A stretch of DNA of 64,000 nt from Poseidonibacter ostreae (lineage in GTDB: Bacteria > Campylobacterota > Campylobacteria > Campylobacterales > Arcobacteraceae): assembly GCF_009208055.1 (NCBI RefSeq), contig NZ_WFKI01000006.1, positions 1 to 64,000 on the forward strand, read 5' to 3'. Shown here piece by piece: positions 24,762 to 34,181 of this stretch (positions are counted from its first letter, which is position 1; every line of letters starts with the position of its first letter). A program made the translations under genes and the position numbers. The notes beneath the pieces are model-generated. The model was not told the origin of the DNA and made no database searches. It saw only the letters and a list, made by a program, of their open reading frames with translations.

Positions 24762-25979
24762 TTAAGATTTATTATCCATTTCTTCTATAATAAATCTTAA
24801 ATCTTTTATTATTTTATCTTTCACAGTTATGCTATCTAATAAGGTTAGAATCTTTTTATGATTAGCATCAACTTCTTTTTTTACTTCTTTTGTATCCTCT
24901 TTTTGTTTATCTGCTTCCATTTTATATTTATGTGCAGTATCTATATGTACTTTAACTTCATTTCTTTTTGTTATAAGCATTGATTCATATTTATTCTCTA
25001 GCTTAATTTTTTCTTTTTCTAAGAGTTTTATTTGTTTCTCTTTACTATATACTTTAATTTGTAATTTATCAAAAGATTCATCAGATTTTTCTTCAATAAA
25101 CTTCTCATAGTCTTGAATTTTTTGTTTTAAGTTAATAATTTCTTTTTTTAATTCATACTCTTTTTTATTTGCTTCTTTAATATTTAGTAAAACTTTTTTA
25201 TGAAAGTCTCTTTTTTCTAGATTCTCTTTAGTATTTAAAAAAGCAATAGTTATATACTCTTCTTTTGATAAATCTTTTATTTTAAAAATTGTATTGTTTA
25301 AATAAAATACTTCCTTGTCCTTTGATACAAACTTTGTATTTCCATGCCATAATTCATTGCTTTTAATTTTTGTCCAAGTATCTTCAATATATTTTTTAGG
25401 AATATCAGGATGAATAATTTGATCAAAATTTAAATTTGATATTTCATTATCATTATATTTTGAAATTAACTTCATACTTTCGTTCATATAAGTGATGCTT
25501 CCATCTGCTGTCATTTTAAATATTAAAGATACTTTATTAACAGCTTCAATATAGTGTTTTATTTCATTTTGTTTTAATTTTAATTTATTTTTTATATGTC
25601 TTTTTTCACACAAAATATCAATTTTTTCTAAAAGTTTTGTCAAGTTAATAGGTTTTAAAAGAAATGAACTAACATTTAAATCAATTGCTTTCATCAATAC
25701 TTCTGAATCAATTTGTGCTGTAGTAATTATAAAAGGTATAGATAAACTTGACATTCTAATTAGTTTTAATAAATCTATTCCATCTAAATTGGGCATATTA
25801 ATATCAGAGATTATAATATCAATATTTTTATTATTTTTAAAGATTTCAAAACCTATCTTACCATCTTCTGCTTCAATAATATTTTTAAAATATTTTGAAA
25901 GTGTTTTAACTATAAGCTCTCTATCTTTTTTATTATCTTCAACTAATAATATTGTTATTTCATCTAATTGTGAATTCAA
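24762..25979 (-). CDS. Response regulator with PAS domain and long coiled coil
   Basis: The 405-residue protein has an N-terminal receiver domain: ILLVEDN, phospho-acceptor Asp59 in IISDINMPNLDG, and LKPINL with the switch lysine near 108. An Aer-like PAS domain (about 150-260) contains IHPDIPKKYIEDTW. A long charged coiled coil (about 265-400) has no output domain. It could act as a phosphorylation-dependent scaffold or dimeric regulator. It is divergent from the receiver-kinase hybrid at 26047, whose product is its obvious partner, with only 67 bases of shared promoter region. Confidence 0.82.
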   Translation of the reverse strand: MNSQLDEITILLVEDNKKDRELIVKTLSKYFKNIIEAEDGKIGFEIFKNNKNIDIIISDINMPNLDGIDLLKLIRMSSLSIPFIITTAQIDSEVLMKAIDLNVSSFLLKPINLTKLLEKIDILCEKRHIKNKLKLKQNEIKHYIEAVNKVSLIFKMTADGSITYMNESMKLISKYNDNEISNLNFDQIIHPDIPKKYIEDTWTKIKSNELWHGNTKFVSKDKEVFYLNNTIFKIKDLSKEEYITIAFLNTKENLEKRDFHKKVLLNIKEANKKEYELKKEIINLKQKIQDYEKFIEEKSDESFDKLQIKVYSKEKQIKLLEKEKIKLENKYESMLITKRNEVKVHIDTAHKYKMEADKQKEDTKEVKKEVDANHKKILTLLDSITVKDKIIKDLRFIIEEMDNKS

Positions 25980-26046
25980 AAAAAACCTTTATTATTTTTT
26001 AATCATTTTTTATATATTATCAATTATAATTAAAAAAGGCTTAATA

Positions 26047-27147
26047 GTGGTAAACCTTAAAGTATTGATTTTAGAAGATAATTTAGAACTTCTAAATAAA
26101 TTAACAAAAATTTTAAAAAGAGAAGTAAAAGAAGTTTATAGTTTTAGTGATTCTCTAATAGCTTATAAAGAAATTCCTGAAATAATGCCTGATGTTATAG
26201 TCTCAGATATTCAAATGAAAGATATGACAGGCTTACAGATGTATAAAAAGCTAAGAGAAGATGGTATTAAAATACCAATTATAATAGCTTCTTCTTTTAA
26301 TGAAAGTAAATATTTTATAGAAGCTGTAAAGTTAAGAGTTAAACACTTTTTAGTAAAACCAATAAATACTGATGAACTTATAAATGAATTAAAAAAGATT
26401 GAATATAAATCGAGATTAAAAGCTCAATTGAAAAAAAATGAAGAACTTCTTATTGTACAATCAAGAATGGCTGAAATGGGTGAAATGATTCAAAATATTG
26501 CACATCAGTGGAAACAGCCTTTAAATACAATATCTTTATGCTCTACAGCAATGGAATTAGATAAAAAATATGATCAAGATTTTATTAATGATATAAATGG
26601 ATCTATTAGATATATGAATGATACAATTAATGATTTTCATAATTATTTTGAACCAAATAAAATAAAAAAATGCTTTTATTTTAAAGATACATTATTAAAA
26701 GTTGAAAAACTAGTTTCCTCTCAAATAAATAATATAAATATAATTATTACAGAAAATGACAATATAAATTTATGTAGCTATGAAAATGAATTAATACAAG
26801 CTTTAATCAATCTTTATAAAAACTCAATAGATGAACTATCAAAAATTGAGGGAGAAAAATATATTTTCATAGATATAGAGAAAAAAGAAGGAAATATATC
26901 ATTTTCAATAAAAGATAATGCTGGAGGAATTAAAATTGATTCTAAAAATATCAATATTATTTTTAATCAATACTTTAGTACAAAAGGAACTACAGGTACA
27001 GGAATAGGACTATATATGTCAAAACTAATTGTAGAGAATAATTTAGATGGAATTATTACAGTTGAGAATGTGGAATATGAATATAATAGTTCTAAGTATG
27101 AAGGTGCTTGTTTTAATATTCAAATTAAAAATAGTGAAGAGCAATAA
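26047..27147 (+). CDS. Receiver-histidine kinase hybrid
   Basis: The 366-residue cytoplasmic protein has an N-terminal receiver (VLILEDN, Asp54 in VSDIQMKDMTG, VKPINT). A histidine kinase core follows with H-box NIAHQWKQPLN (His153), N-box NLYKNSIDEL and G-boxes DNAGGI and GTTGTGIGLYMSKLIVE. I start it at the GTG at 26047, preceded by AAAAAAGG. The frame is open further upstream but there it is antisense to the neighbouring regulator. A receiver in front of a kinase without sensor domain suggests it is switched by another phosphorelay protein, plausibly with the divergent response regulator. Confidence 0.85.
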   Translation: MVNLKVLILEDNLELLNKLTKILKREVKEVYSFSDSLIAYKEIPEIMPDVIVSDIQMKDMTGLQMYKKLREDGIKIPIIIASSFNESKYFIEAVKLRVKHFLVKPINTDELINELKKIEYKSRLKAQLKKNEELLIVQSRMAEMGEMIQNIAHQWKQPLNTISLCSTAMELDKKYDQDFINDINGSIRYMNDTINDFHNYFEPNKIKKCFYFKDTLLKVEKLVSSQINNINIIITENDNINLCSYENELIQALINLYKNSIDELSKIEGEKYIFIDIEKKEGNISFSIKDNAGGIKIDSKNINIIFNQYFSTKGTTGTGIGLYMSKLIVENNLDGIITVENVEYEYNSSKYEGACFNIQIKNSEEQ

Positions 27148-27152
27148 ATATT

Positions 27153-27968
27153 TTGTTTGAACAATTTAAAGGTTTTTACAATACTCCCTCTTTATTTGAC
27201 AATAGTTTTTATGATTTAGAGTTATTTGATATTGAAGATATTGATATTGAAAAATTTGACATAAGTAATATTGAAATTCTACAACAGCTTCCTTTAGGAA
27301 AGAGGGTAGAGTACTTTTTTGAAGCAATAATCGAAAATTCCTCTAGATATGAAAAAGTTATAAAAAACAAACAAATTATTCATAATAAAGAGACTTTAGG
27401 TGAAATAGATTTTATTCTTTTTGATAAGAAAAAAGATAAATATATCCATGTTGAAATGCAATACAAGTTTTATGTCTATGATGATAGCTTTGAAGATGAA
27501 ATAGATAGATATATAGGTCCTAATAGAAGTGATACTCTACTTTTAAAACTAGAGAAACTTAAAAATAAACAATTCCCCTTACTTTTTAATAAAGACACTA
27601 AAGCATATTTAGAAGGTGTTGATTTAGATAATATTGAGCAAAAGATACTTTTTAAAGGAAATGTTTTTTTACCAAGACATTTAAAACAAAAAGATTTTGA
27701 TTTGATTAACAATGACTGTATTCATGGCTATTACTTAAGTTTTAAAGAGTTTTGTGAAGATGACTCTTTTAAAAAGATGCAATTTTTTGTTCCTCATCGT
27801 TTTGATTGGTTAAGTGATCCTAAATCAAATAAAATCTGGGAAAGTTATGAAAAGGCTAAAGAGGATTTAGATTTTTTTATAAAAATAACAGCTTCACCTC
27901 TTGTATGGTCTAGGAAAATAGAAGAGGGTGAAGTTATTATTGAAAGATTTTTTGTAACTTGGTGGTAA
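27153..27968 (+). CDS. DUF1853 family protein
   Basis: The 271-residue protein carries the DUF1853 pattern: LGKRVEYFFEAIIENSSRY at about 48-66, then LGEIDFILFD and YIHVEMQYKFYV (about 88-112), and a late RFDWLSD. The E-D/E-X-K-like strands resemble a nuclease fold, though this has not been assigned function in the family as far as I know. It starts with TTG at 27153, only 5 bases after the kinase stop, so translation may be coupled. A weak hairpin follows at 27967. Confidence 0.75.
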   Translation: MFEQFKGFYNTPSLFDNSFYDLELFDIEDIDIEKFDISNIEILQQLPLGKRVEYFFEAIIENSSRYEKVIKNKQIIHNKETLGEIDFILFDKKKDKYIHVEMQYKFYVYDDSFEDEIDRYIGPNRSDTLLLKLEKLKNKQFPLLFNKDTKAYLEGVDLDNIEQKILFKGNVFLPRHLKQKDFDLINNDCIHGYYLSFKEFCEDDSFKKMQFFVPHRFDWLSDPKSNKIWESYEKAKEDLDFFIKITASPLVWSRKIEEGEVIIERFFVTWW

Positions 27969-27994
27969 TAAAGCTTAAGTTCTAAGCTCTTATT
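27967..27994. terminator. Weak hairpin between convergent genes
   Basis: AATAAAGCTTA (27967-27977) pairs imperfectly with TAAGCTCTTATT (27983-27994). It lies exactly between the DUF1853 and pepD stop codons. The stem has bulges, so confidence as a terminator is modest. Confidence 0.4.
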
Positions 27995-29284
27995 TTAAGA
28001 TATTTCTTTTACTATTTTTTGAACTACTTTAAAAACATTTTCAACAGAAGTAATAGAAACTCTCTCCTTTTTAGAATGAGGAAACTCAATACTTGGACCT
28101 ATTGAAGCTACTTTAATATTTGGATATTTATCCTTAAATATTGCACATTCTAATCCTGCATGAATTGCTTCAAGTGATGCTTTAGGATTAACTTCTTTAT
28201 AGATTTCTAATACTTTATTTGTAAACTCATTTATATCAGGTTTCCATGCTGGATATTTTCCATCTGTAGTAACTTTGAAGTTATGCACTTCTAGCATTTT
28301 TATTGTTTCATCTTTTAATTGTGCTAATTCATCATTTGCCATAGACCTAGCGCTTAGTTCAATTTTAATTTCATCTAAACGTGTTTTAATAATTGCAAGA
28401 TTAATAGAGTTTTGAACTACACCTAAATCTTTATTTAGACTTCTTACACCATTTTCAAAATTATAAATAAAGTCAATAATTTTATCATCATAGATATTTA
28501 AGTGTTCACTTTTTGTATCTATTTTTGTAATTGTCATATTTTCATGACTTGCTATTGGTAAATTTTTTGAAGCTATTATTGCTTTTACATTTACTGGAAT
28601 TGAGTTTATTCTCTCCCCTCCATTTATATCTAAAAGTTTTGCATTTGCTTTTTTTATTGTTTTTGCAAGAAGTTTGATTCCATTAGGAATATTTTTATCA
28701 ATATCAACTCCAGAATGTCCACCTTGAAGTTTTGAAATACTTATTTCATAAAGGTCCAGATTTTCATCATTTGGAACAATTCTTTTATTAGAATTTGTTG
28801 CAAATATATCAACACCACCTGCACAACCAATACAAATACCAGCTTCTTCTTCACTATCAAGATTTAACATATAAGGAGCTTTTAATTCTAGTGCTAAGTT
28901 ATTCGCACCAATTAATCCTATTTCTTCATCTGAAGTAAATAAGTATTCTGCATCAACTCCATCAAGAATTAATTGAATCATATATGCACAACCAATTCCA
29001 TTATCACTTCCAAGTGTAGAATTTTCGGCACTTAAAATATCACCATTTTGTACAATAACTGGAACACAATTATCACTTAAACAAACGATATCATAATGTG
29101 ATTGGAAAGCAAGTTTTGCAGATGAATTTTCTTTTTTTATTAAGATGTTTTTATGATTATCAACAATACATAAAAATCCAGCTTCTTGTGATAGGTTTTG
29201 CATATAAGTGATAAAAGGTTTGTGAGTTCCTGAACATCTAGGAATTGAAGTGATTTCTTTAAATATATCTATTATTTGACTCAA
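27995..29284 (-). CDS. pepD: Aminoacyl-histidine dipeptidase
   Basis: This 429-residue M20C-type zinc dipeptidase would hydrolyse Xaa-His and other dipeptides in the cytoplasm. It shows FQSHYDIVCL (His63, Asp65), the bridging aspartate in LGSDNGIG (Asp94) and catalytic TSDEEIG. A lid-domain LQGGHSGVDI and the late IHAGLECAIF are as in PepD. The start is TTG at 29284, with AAAGGAAA upstream. A hairpin separates it from ccsBA upstream on the same strand. Confidence 0.92.
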   Translation of the reverse strand: MSQIIDIFKEITSIPRCSGTHKPFITYMQNLSQEAGFLCIVDNHKNILIKKENSSAKLAFQSHYDIVCLSDNCVPVIVQNGDILSAENSTLGSDNGIGCAYMIQLILDGVDAEYLFTSDEEIGLIGANNLALELKAPYMLNLDSEEEAGICIGCAGGVDIFATNSNKRIVPNDENLDLYEISISKLQGGHSGVDIDKNIPNGIKLLAKTIKKANAKLLDINGGERINSIPVNVKAIIASKNLPIASHENMTITKIDTKSEHLNIYDDKIIDFIYNFENGVRSLNKDLGVVQNSINLAIIKTRLDEIKIELSARSMANDELAQLKDETIKMLEVHNFKVTTDGKYPAWKPDINEFTNKVLEIYKEVNPKASLEAIHAGLECAIFKDKYPNIKVASIGPSIEFPHSKKERVSITSVENVFKVVQKIVKEIS

Positions 29285-29298
29285 GGGGTTTCCTTTAT

Positions 29299-29326
29299 AA
29301 AAACTAAGAATTTCTTCTTAGTTTTT
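29299..29326 (-). terminator. Hairpin after ccsBA
   Basis: Twelve-bp arms (29299-29310 and 29315-29326) with a TTTC loop overlap the ccsBA stop. Read on the minus strand the stem ends in TTTTTAT. It probably terminates ccsBA transcription before pepD, whose Shine-Dalgarno follows at once. Confidence 0.6.
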
Positions 29327-32107
29327 AACTAGTGGTTTTAAATGTCTATTTTTATAAGCTAAAGCTATTGTAATAACAATAAGTGATACTACATAATAAA
29401 CCCATGTAGGAATTGGAACAGGGTCTCCTGTAGCATATGAGTGCATTCCTGCAAGGTAGAAGTTAACTCCAAAGTATGTCATTAAAATCGTAGAGAACGA
29501 TAATAATGATGCTGTTGCAAATATAAATGGAGTTGAAAGAGGTTTAACAAATCTTAAGTGCACAACTATTACATACATTACGATTGATACATAAGCCCAA
29601 GTCTCTTTTGGATCCCATCCCCAGTATCTACCCCAAGATTCATTTGCCCAAATACCACCAAGGAAATTTCCAATAGTAATAGCAGCAAGTCCAACAATTA
29701 ATGCAATTTCAATAATTGCAGTAACATGTTTAATTGTTTCATCAATATGAGGTCTGTTTGTTCTAAAAATAAACATAATTAATGTCATAAATCCTAAGAT
29801 AGCAGCAAGTGCAAAGAATCCATATGATGCTGTTAAAATTGATACGTGAATTGTTAACCAGTATGATTTTAATACAGGAACTAAGTTCGTGATTTGTGGA
29901 TCAATTCCTGTTAAATGTGCAGTAAACATGAATATACCTGCAACAATTACAGCAGCACTTAATGCAAGTAAAGATTTTCTAAAGAACATAATCCCTGCAA
30001 ATACAGCTGACCATGAAATATACAGTAAAGTCTCATATGTATCAGACCATGGAGCATGTCCTGAAATAATCCATCTAAATCCCATACCATAAGTGTGAAC
30101 AGCAAATATTAAAGAAAGTAATACAAAGAAAACAAATGTAGTTTTCTTAGGTTTAATACTAGGGTTAAATACTACAAAGAATGCAGCAATTAATATAATA
30201 ATTCCTAAGAAAATATAAGCTAGCATAACTTTAGGAAAAATATCAATTTCATTAAACATAATTTCATTATCAATTTCTGCTTGACTTAATACTACTTTTG
30301 AACCAACTTTTTCTTGGTATGTAGCCATCATAGAGATAAAATTATTTGCATCAGTCCATTTATTTTGAATAATTGAGTTGATTAAACCTCTTGTCATTGC
30401 TTCAACTGCTGTTTTATTTCTACCTTCAAAATCATTCATAGCATCCATTGGTGTATACCATCTATGCTTGATTTTTGCATTGTTTATTTCTTCAGCTGTT
30501 TCAACTTTTGGAAAAACATTAAATAAACTTCCATTAAATACTGCATAAGTAATATTTAATCTTTCATCTATTTTTATAATATCTCTTTCGTAAGTTCCTC
30601 TTTCATTTGGCTTTGATAAAGAAGCTTTTTCTGATTCTTTAGCTAAAAGATACTTACCTTCTTTAAATACTTCTGAAAAAGCAATATGTTTTCTAGATTT
30701 ATCAACACCAAGAAAGTTTTTAAGTTTTGGAGTTTTAATCTTAATCATTTTAACATCTCTCCAGATTTCAGGACGAGATAACATACCAAGTACAACTTGG
30801 TCAGCATTCATACCTAAAAACTCAGTACTTCCACTTAGTTTTTGAACAATTTCTCTATTTAAAGAAGAAACTGGTTTCATTCTTCCTGAAGAACTTTGTG
30901 TTACTAGTCTTGCAAAGTTTTTTGCAGTCTCTGCTGATTCTTCTTTAAAAGTTTTTAAGTACTGAATTGTTTCTTGTGCTTTTGCTTTAAATTGGGCATC
31001 TGTTTCTTCTGCTTTAAGTGATGTTGCACTAAAAGCAAAAATACATGCAGCAGCTATTGAAGCAATACTTTTAGAATCTACATATTTAGTAAGTTTTCTA
31101 AATCTTGATTTTTTATCAAAGAAGTTTAAGCAAAGTCCTAAAGTTAAAAGGAAGTAACCTAAATATGTTGGCCATTTACCTGGGTCATTATTTACAGATA
31201 ATACTGTACCTGTTTCATCTGGGAAATATGAACTTTGGAAAAATAAAAAGTTACCTTCATGCATAGTTTTATTCATAAAAATTCTATAATCATAAGTATC
31301 AGAGTCTTCTTTTATAACAGTAACTTCTGAAGCATATGAAGATGGAGACATACTTCCTGGATATCTATCAAGTTGGAAATCATTTAATTTAATAGCAAAT
31401 GGTAAAGTAAGTACTTTTGAACCATACTCTAATGATACAGTTACATCACCAAATTGTAAGTCTCTTTCTAAACCTTTTTGACTTCTTCTTCCTGGTAGTT
31501 TTATTTCTTGTGTTTCTCCGTTAATTGTTACATCAAGAGTAAGCATACCCATTTTTGCATTACCTTTTTTTGCTAAAAAGTAATTTTTGTATAAAACATT
31601 AACTTCATTTTCACCAAAAGCAATAGTATGGTCAAAATTATTATAGAATTTTTCCACACTAATTGCAAAGTCTGAATTTTCTGATAATGCTGCGAATTCC
31701 ATTTGGTACTCTTTAAAGTACTTTTTATCGCCATCTTTGATTGTTACTTGTAAATAAGGCTCTAGAGAAATCATTCTGTTTTCTGTAGTACCTTCTTTAA
31801 TTTGCATAATACCTTCATATCCTACATATCTTGTAACTCCTGCACCTATTAAAATAACTACAAATGAAAGATGAAATATAAATCTTGGAGTATTTTTCCA
31901 CATCTTATATTTAAAAATAATACCTGCTAAATTAATAGTTGTAAGTACTAATATTGTTTCGTACCAAATATTATTATAAACTAATACTCTAGCTGATGAA
32001 GTACCAAAATCATTTTCAATAAAGGTAGCATAACCAGCTCCAATTGCTAAAATAGCAAGTAAAATTAATGTAGTCTTAAAAGAGAATAAGACGCTTGAAA
32101 TTTTCAA
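29318..32107 (-). CDS. ccsBA: Cytochrome c biogenesis fusion protein CcsBA
   Basis: This 929-residue system II haem export and ligation protein fuses CcsB (ResB-like) and CcsA (ResC-like), as is usual in Campylobacterota. The N-terminal half has three hydrophobic helices and a large periplasmic region (ENRMISLEPYLQVT, FLFFQSSYFPDETG), then a fourth helix near 315-335. The C-terminal half is polytopic with the tryptophan-rich haem-handling motif WGRYWGWDPKETWAY. External histidine candidates lie near TAHLTG and VVHLRF. It attaches haem to apocytochromes at the periplasmic face. The start is TTG at 32107 with AAGGA upstream. Confidence 0.93.
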   Translation of the reverse strand: MKISSVLFSFKTTLILLAILAIGAGYATFIENDFGTSSARVLVYNNIWYETILVLTTINLAGIIFKYKMWKNTPRFIFHLSFVVILIGAGVTRYVGYEGIMQIKEGTTENRMISLEPYLQVTIKDGDKKYFKEYQMEFAALSENSDFAISVEKFYNNFDHTIAFGENEVNVLYKNYFLAKKGNAKMGMLTLDVTINGETQEIKLPGRRSQKGLERDLQFGDVTVSLEYGSKVLTLPFAIKLNDFQLDRYPGSMSPSSYASEVTVIKEDSDTYDYRIFMNKTMHEGNFLFFQSSYFPDETGTVLSVNNDPGKWPTYLGYFLLTLGLCLNFFDKKSRFRKLTKYVDSKSIASIAAACIFAFSATSLKAEETDAQFKAKAQETIQYLKTFKEESAETAKNFARLVTQSSSGRMKPVSSLNREIVQKLSGSTEFLGMNADQVVLGMLSRPEIWRDVKMIKIKTPKLKNFLGVDKSRKHIAFSEVFKEGKYLLAKESEKASLSKPNERGTYERDIIKIDERLNITYAVFNGSLFNVFPKVETAEEINNAKIKHRWYTPMDAMNDFEGRNKTAVEAMTRGLINSIIQNKWTDANNFISMMATYQEKVGSKVVLSQAEIDNEIMFNEIDIFPKVMLAYIFLGIIILIAAFFVVFNPSIKPKKTTFVFFVLLSLIFAVHTYGMGFRWIISGHAPWSDTYETLLYISWSAVFAGIMFFRKSLLALSAAVIVAGIFMFTAHLTGIDPQITNLVPVLKSYWLTIHVSILTASYGFFALAAILGFMTLIMFIFRTNRPHIDETIKHVTAIIEIALIVGLAAITIGNFLGGIWANESWGRYWGWDPKETWAYVSIVMYVIVVHLRFVKPLSTPFIFATASLLSFSTILMTYFGVNFYLAGMHSYATGDPVPIPTWVYYVVSLIVITIALAYKNRHLKPLVKN

Positions 32108-32265
32108 TAAAAATCCTTTTTAAATAATTGTCTAATTATATTCATAAGTGGTTAACTCATCGTTAACAATGAACCATTTATTTAATATTTGTGATAAAAA
32201 AAGAATTATAGCAAAAGAAGAGTTTGATTCTTATTGATTTAAGATAACATTTTATTAAAAATACT

Positions 32266-32277
32266 TATAATTGCGCA
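32266..32277 (+). promoter_or_regulatory. -10 box of a probably leaderless cmoB transcript
   Basis: TATAAT occupies 32266-32271 and the ATG begins 5 bases later at 32277. A sigma70-type start point 6-7 bases past the box would fall on or next to the initiation codon. No Shine-Dalgarno is present. Confidence 0.6.
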
Positions 32278-33194
32278 TGGATTTAATAACATTACAAAAA
32301 AAGAAAGAATATTGCAGAACTTGGAAGAATGTAGAACCTTGGTATACAAAAATTCAAGAAGTTGCAAAGAAAATAAATATTGATAATTTATCAATTGATT
32401 ATGGTGATTGGTTTAGTGTTGGGAAAAAAGAAGATTTAAGTACTGAACAATTTGAATTACTAGAACAAGCGGCTAAAATACTGATTCCTTGGAGAAAAGG
32501 ACCTTTTAATCTTTTTGGAATTGAAATTGATAGTGAATGGCAAAGTAATATTAAATATAATTTAATCAGACCTCATTTTAATTTAAAAGATAAAGTTGTT
32601 GCCGATATTGGTTGTAACAATGGATATTATATGTTTAGAATGCTTGAAGATAAACCAAAAAAATTAATTGGTTTTGATCCTGCACCTTTAACATTACATC
32701 AATTTGAATTTGTAAATCATTTCGTAAAATCAGATATTACATATGAAATGTTAGGAGTAGAGCACTTAGAATTTTATAATCATAAATTTGATTTTATTTT
32801 CATGTTAGGTGTTTTATATCATAGAGCAGATCCTGTTGGAACTTTAAAATCACTTGCAAGGGGACTAAACTCTAAGGGTGAAATTTTAATTGATACTTTT
32901 ATGATAGATGGTGAAGATGAGATTTGTTTAACGCCAAATAAAAGGTATTCTAAAATTCCTAATATTTATTTCATACCTACAATACCAGCTTTAACAAATT
33001 GGTTAACTAGAGCAGGGTTTGAGAATATTGAAGTAATTGCAGTTACAACTACAACTAGTGAAGAGCAAAGAAAAACACCTTGGTCATTTGATCAAAGTTT
33101 AGAAGATTTTTTAGATGAAAATGATAAGACTAAAACAGTTGAGGGGTATCCAGCTCCTAAAAGAGTATATATGAAAGCTAGAAAGATACAATAG
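32277..33194 (+). CDS. cmoB: tRNA U34 carboxymethyltransferase CmoB
   Basis: The 305-residue enzyme converts 5-hydroxyuridine-34 to cmo5U in certain tRNAs using carboxy-SAM made by CmoA. PWRKGPFNLFGIEIDSEW (about 74-91) and VVADIGCNNGYYMFRML (SAM motif I) are CmoB-specific. MLGVLYHRADPVGTL and ERLK-like late strands support it. The ATG at 32277 is preferred. A TTG two codons upstream falls within the -10 box TATAAT (32266-32271), so the message is probably leaderless. cmoA is not in this window. Confidence 0.92.
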   Translation: MDLITLQKKKEYCRTWKNVEPWYTKIQEVAKKINIDNLSIDYGDWFSVGKKEDLSTEQFELLEQAAKILIPWRKGPFNLFGIEIDSEWQSNIKYNLIRPHFNLKDKVVADIGCNNGYYMFRMLEDKPKKLIGFDPAPLTLHQFEFVNHFVKSDITYEMLGVEHLEFYNHKFDFIFMLGVLYHRADPVGTLKSLARGLNSKGEILIDTFMIDGEDEICLTPNKRYSKIPNIYFIPTIPALTNWLTRAGFENIEVIAVTTTTSEEQRKTPWSFDQSLEDFLDENDKTKTVEGYPAPKRVYMKARKIQ

Positions 33195-33219
33195 ATTTAA
33201 AATAAATCTATTGTATCTT
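33183..33219. terminator. Long convergent hairpin terminator
   Basis: A perfect 17-bp stem has arms at 33183-33199 and 33203-33219 and a three-base AAA loop. It overlaps the last codons of both cmoB and the degenerate GGDEF gene, whose stop codons are two bases apart. Coding sequence doubles as terminator here. Confidence 0.7.
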
Positions 33220-34171
33220 CTTCTGTTAAATCAGAAAATTTAAATAATTGGCTTCTGCCTTTATTTTTTGCTTCATAAAGTGCAATATCTGCATTTTTTA
33301 TTGAATCAGTAATATTTCCATCAGAATTAACATCAAGTTTTTCAAAACCAATACATGTAGTTTTTAATAATGTTTGTTCATTCTCTTCATCTACTAATAT
33401 TTTTTTAGTTGAGAAATCTTTTATAATTCTTTGAGCTGTATCAATTGCCTCAAATTCAGAAGAATTACTTAATATTGTAACTAAAAACTCATCTGCATTA
33501 AGTCTTGCTACCATATCAAATTCATTTATATTTGAGTGAATAACTTTGGCTAATTCTATTAGTACTTTATCCCCAGCATCATAATCAAATTCGTCAATTA
33601 CAGCTTTAAAGTGATCAACACCAACCATAAAGAAGTATATTTCATTCTCTTTATTTTTCGTCAAATTAAGATGTTTTGTAAGATTCTCAATTAGATAGTT
33701 TCTATTATAAACTTTTGTTACAGAATCTAAAGAAGAAGATTCTATAAAGTTTTTCTTCATTATTCCATTTTGAATTATTGGAGAAATTTGAAAAAATGCT
33801 GCTTCAATAGTACTATATTTTGATTGTATTACTTGAAAATGTACATTTGATGTAGCATTAAAAGATACTGTAGCATTTAAATTTGTATGTGTGTTTATAA
33901 TAAAAAAACAAGAATAATCATCATCTAAATAAAAGTCTTCACCTTTTACTAAAATCTCTTCTCTTGAATTTGTATTAATATCAAATAATGCAAAAACTAC
34001 ATTATCAATACTGAATTCATTATTTAACCAAGTATAAATATCATCAGCCATTTGATTGATATTTGTTGCATATTGTAGTTGTTCATATAAACTAAATATA
34101 CTTTTAAGGGCTAAAAAGTCATTTTCGTTATCTGCAGATGACTTAATTAAGTCTAAAATATTATTTTTCAA
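33197..34171 (-). CDS. Degenerate GGDEF-domain protein (copy 2)
   Basis: The 324-residue protein has an N-terminal GAF-like region (about 35-145) and a C-terminal GGDEF fold. VTKVYNRNYL begins the domain (about 151), then GVDHFKAVIDEFDYDAGDKV. The signature at 225-229 is NADEF instead of GG(D/E)EF. The GH of the nucleotide loop is also lost. Diguanylate cyclase activity is therefore unlikely. It may bind GTP or c-di-GMP or simply dimerise. It follows a paralogue of the same architecture by 10 bases. Confidence 0.82.
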   Translation of the reverse strand: MKNNILDLIKSSADNENDFLALKSIFSLYEQLQYATNINQMADDIYTWLNNEFSIDNVVFALFDINTNSREEILVKGEDFYLDDDYSCFFIINTHTNLNATVSFNATSNVHFQVIQSKYSTIEAAFFQISPIIQNGIMKKNFIESSSLDSVTKVYNRNYLIENLTKHLNLTKNKENEIYFFMVGVDHFKAVIDEFDYDAGDKVLIELAKVIHSNINEFDMVARLNADEFLVTILSNSSEFEAIDTAQRIIKDFSTKKILVDEENEQTLLKTTCIGFEKLDVNSDGNITDSIKNADIALYEAKNKGRSQLFKFSDLTEEDTIDLF

Positions 34172-34181
34172 AATTTACCAC

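Noticed and set aside
25789..26046. N-terminal extension of the receiver-kinase hybrid
   Set aside because: The added part is antisense to the response regulator gene and precedes the receiver domain start. The GTG at 26047 has AAAAAAGG upstream and begins exactly at the receiver.
27153..27968. DUF1853 gene as a transposase or PD-(D/E)XK transposase-like Rpn protein
   Set aside because: The motif order and length fit DUF1853 better, and no terminal repeats or insertion footprint flank the gene.
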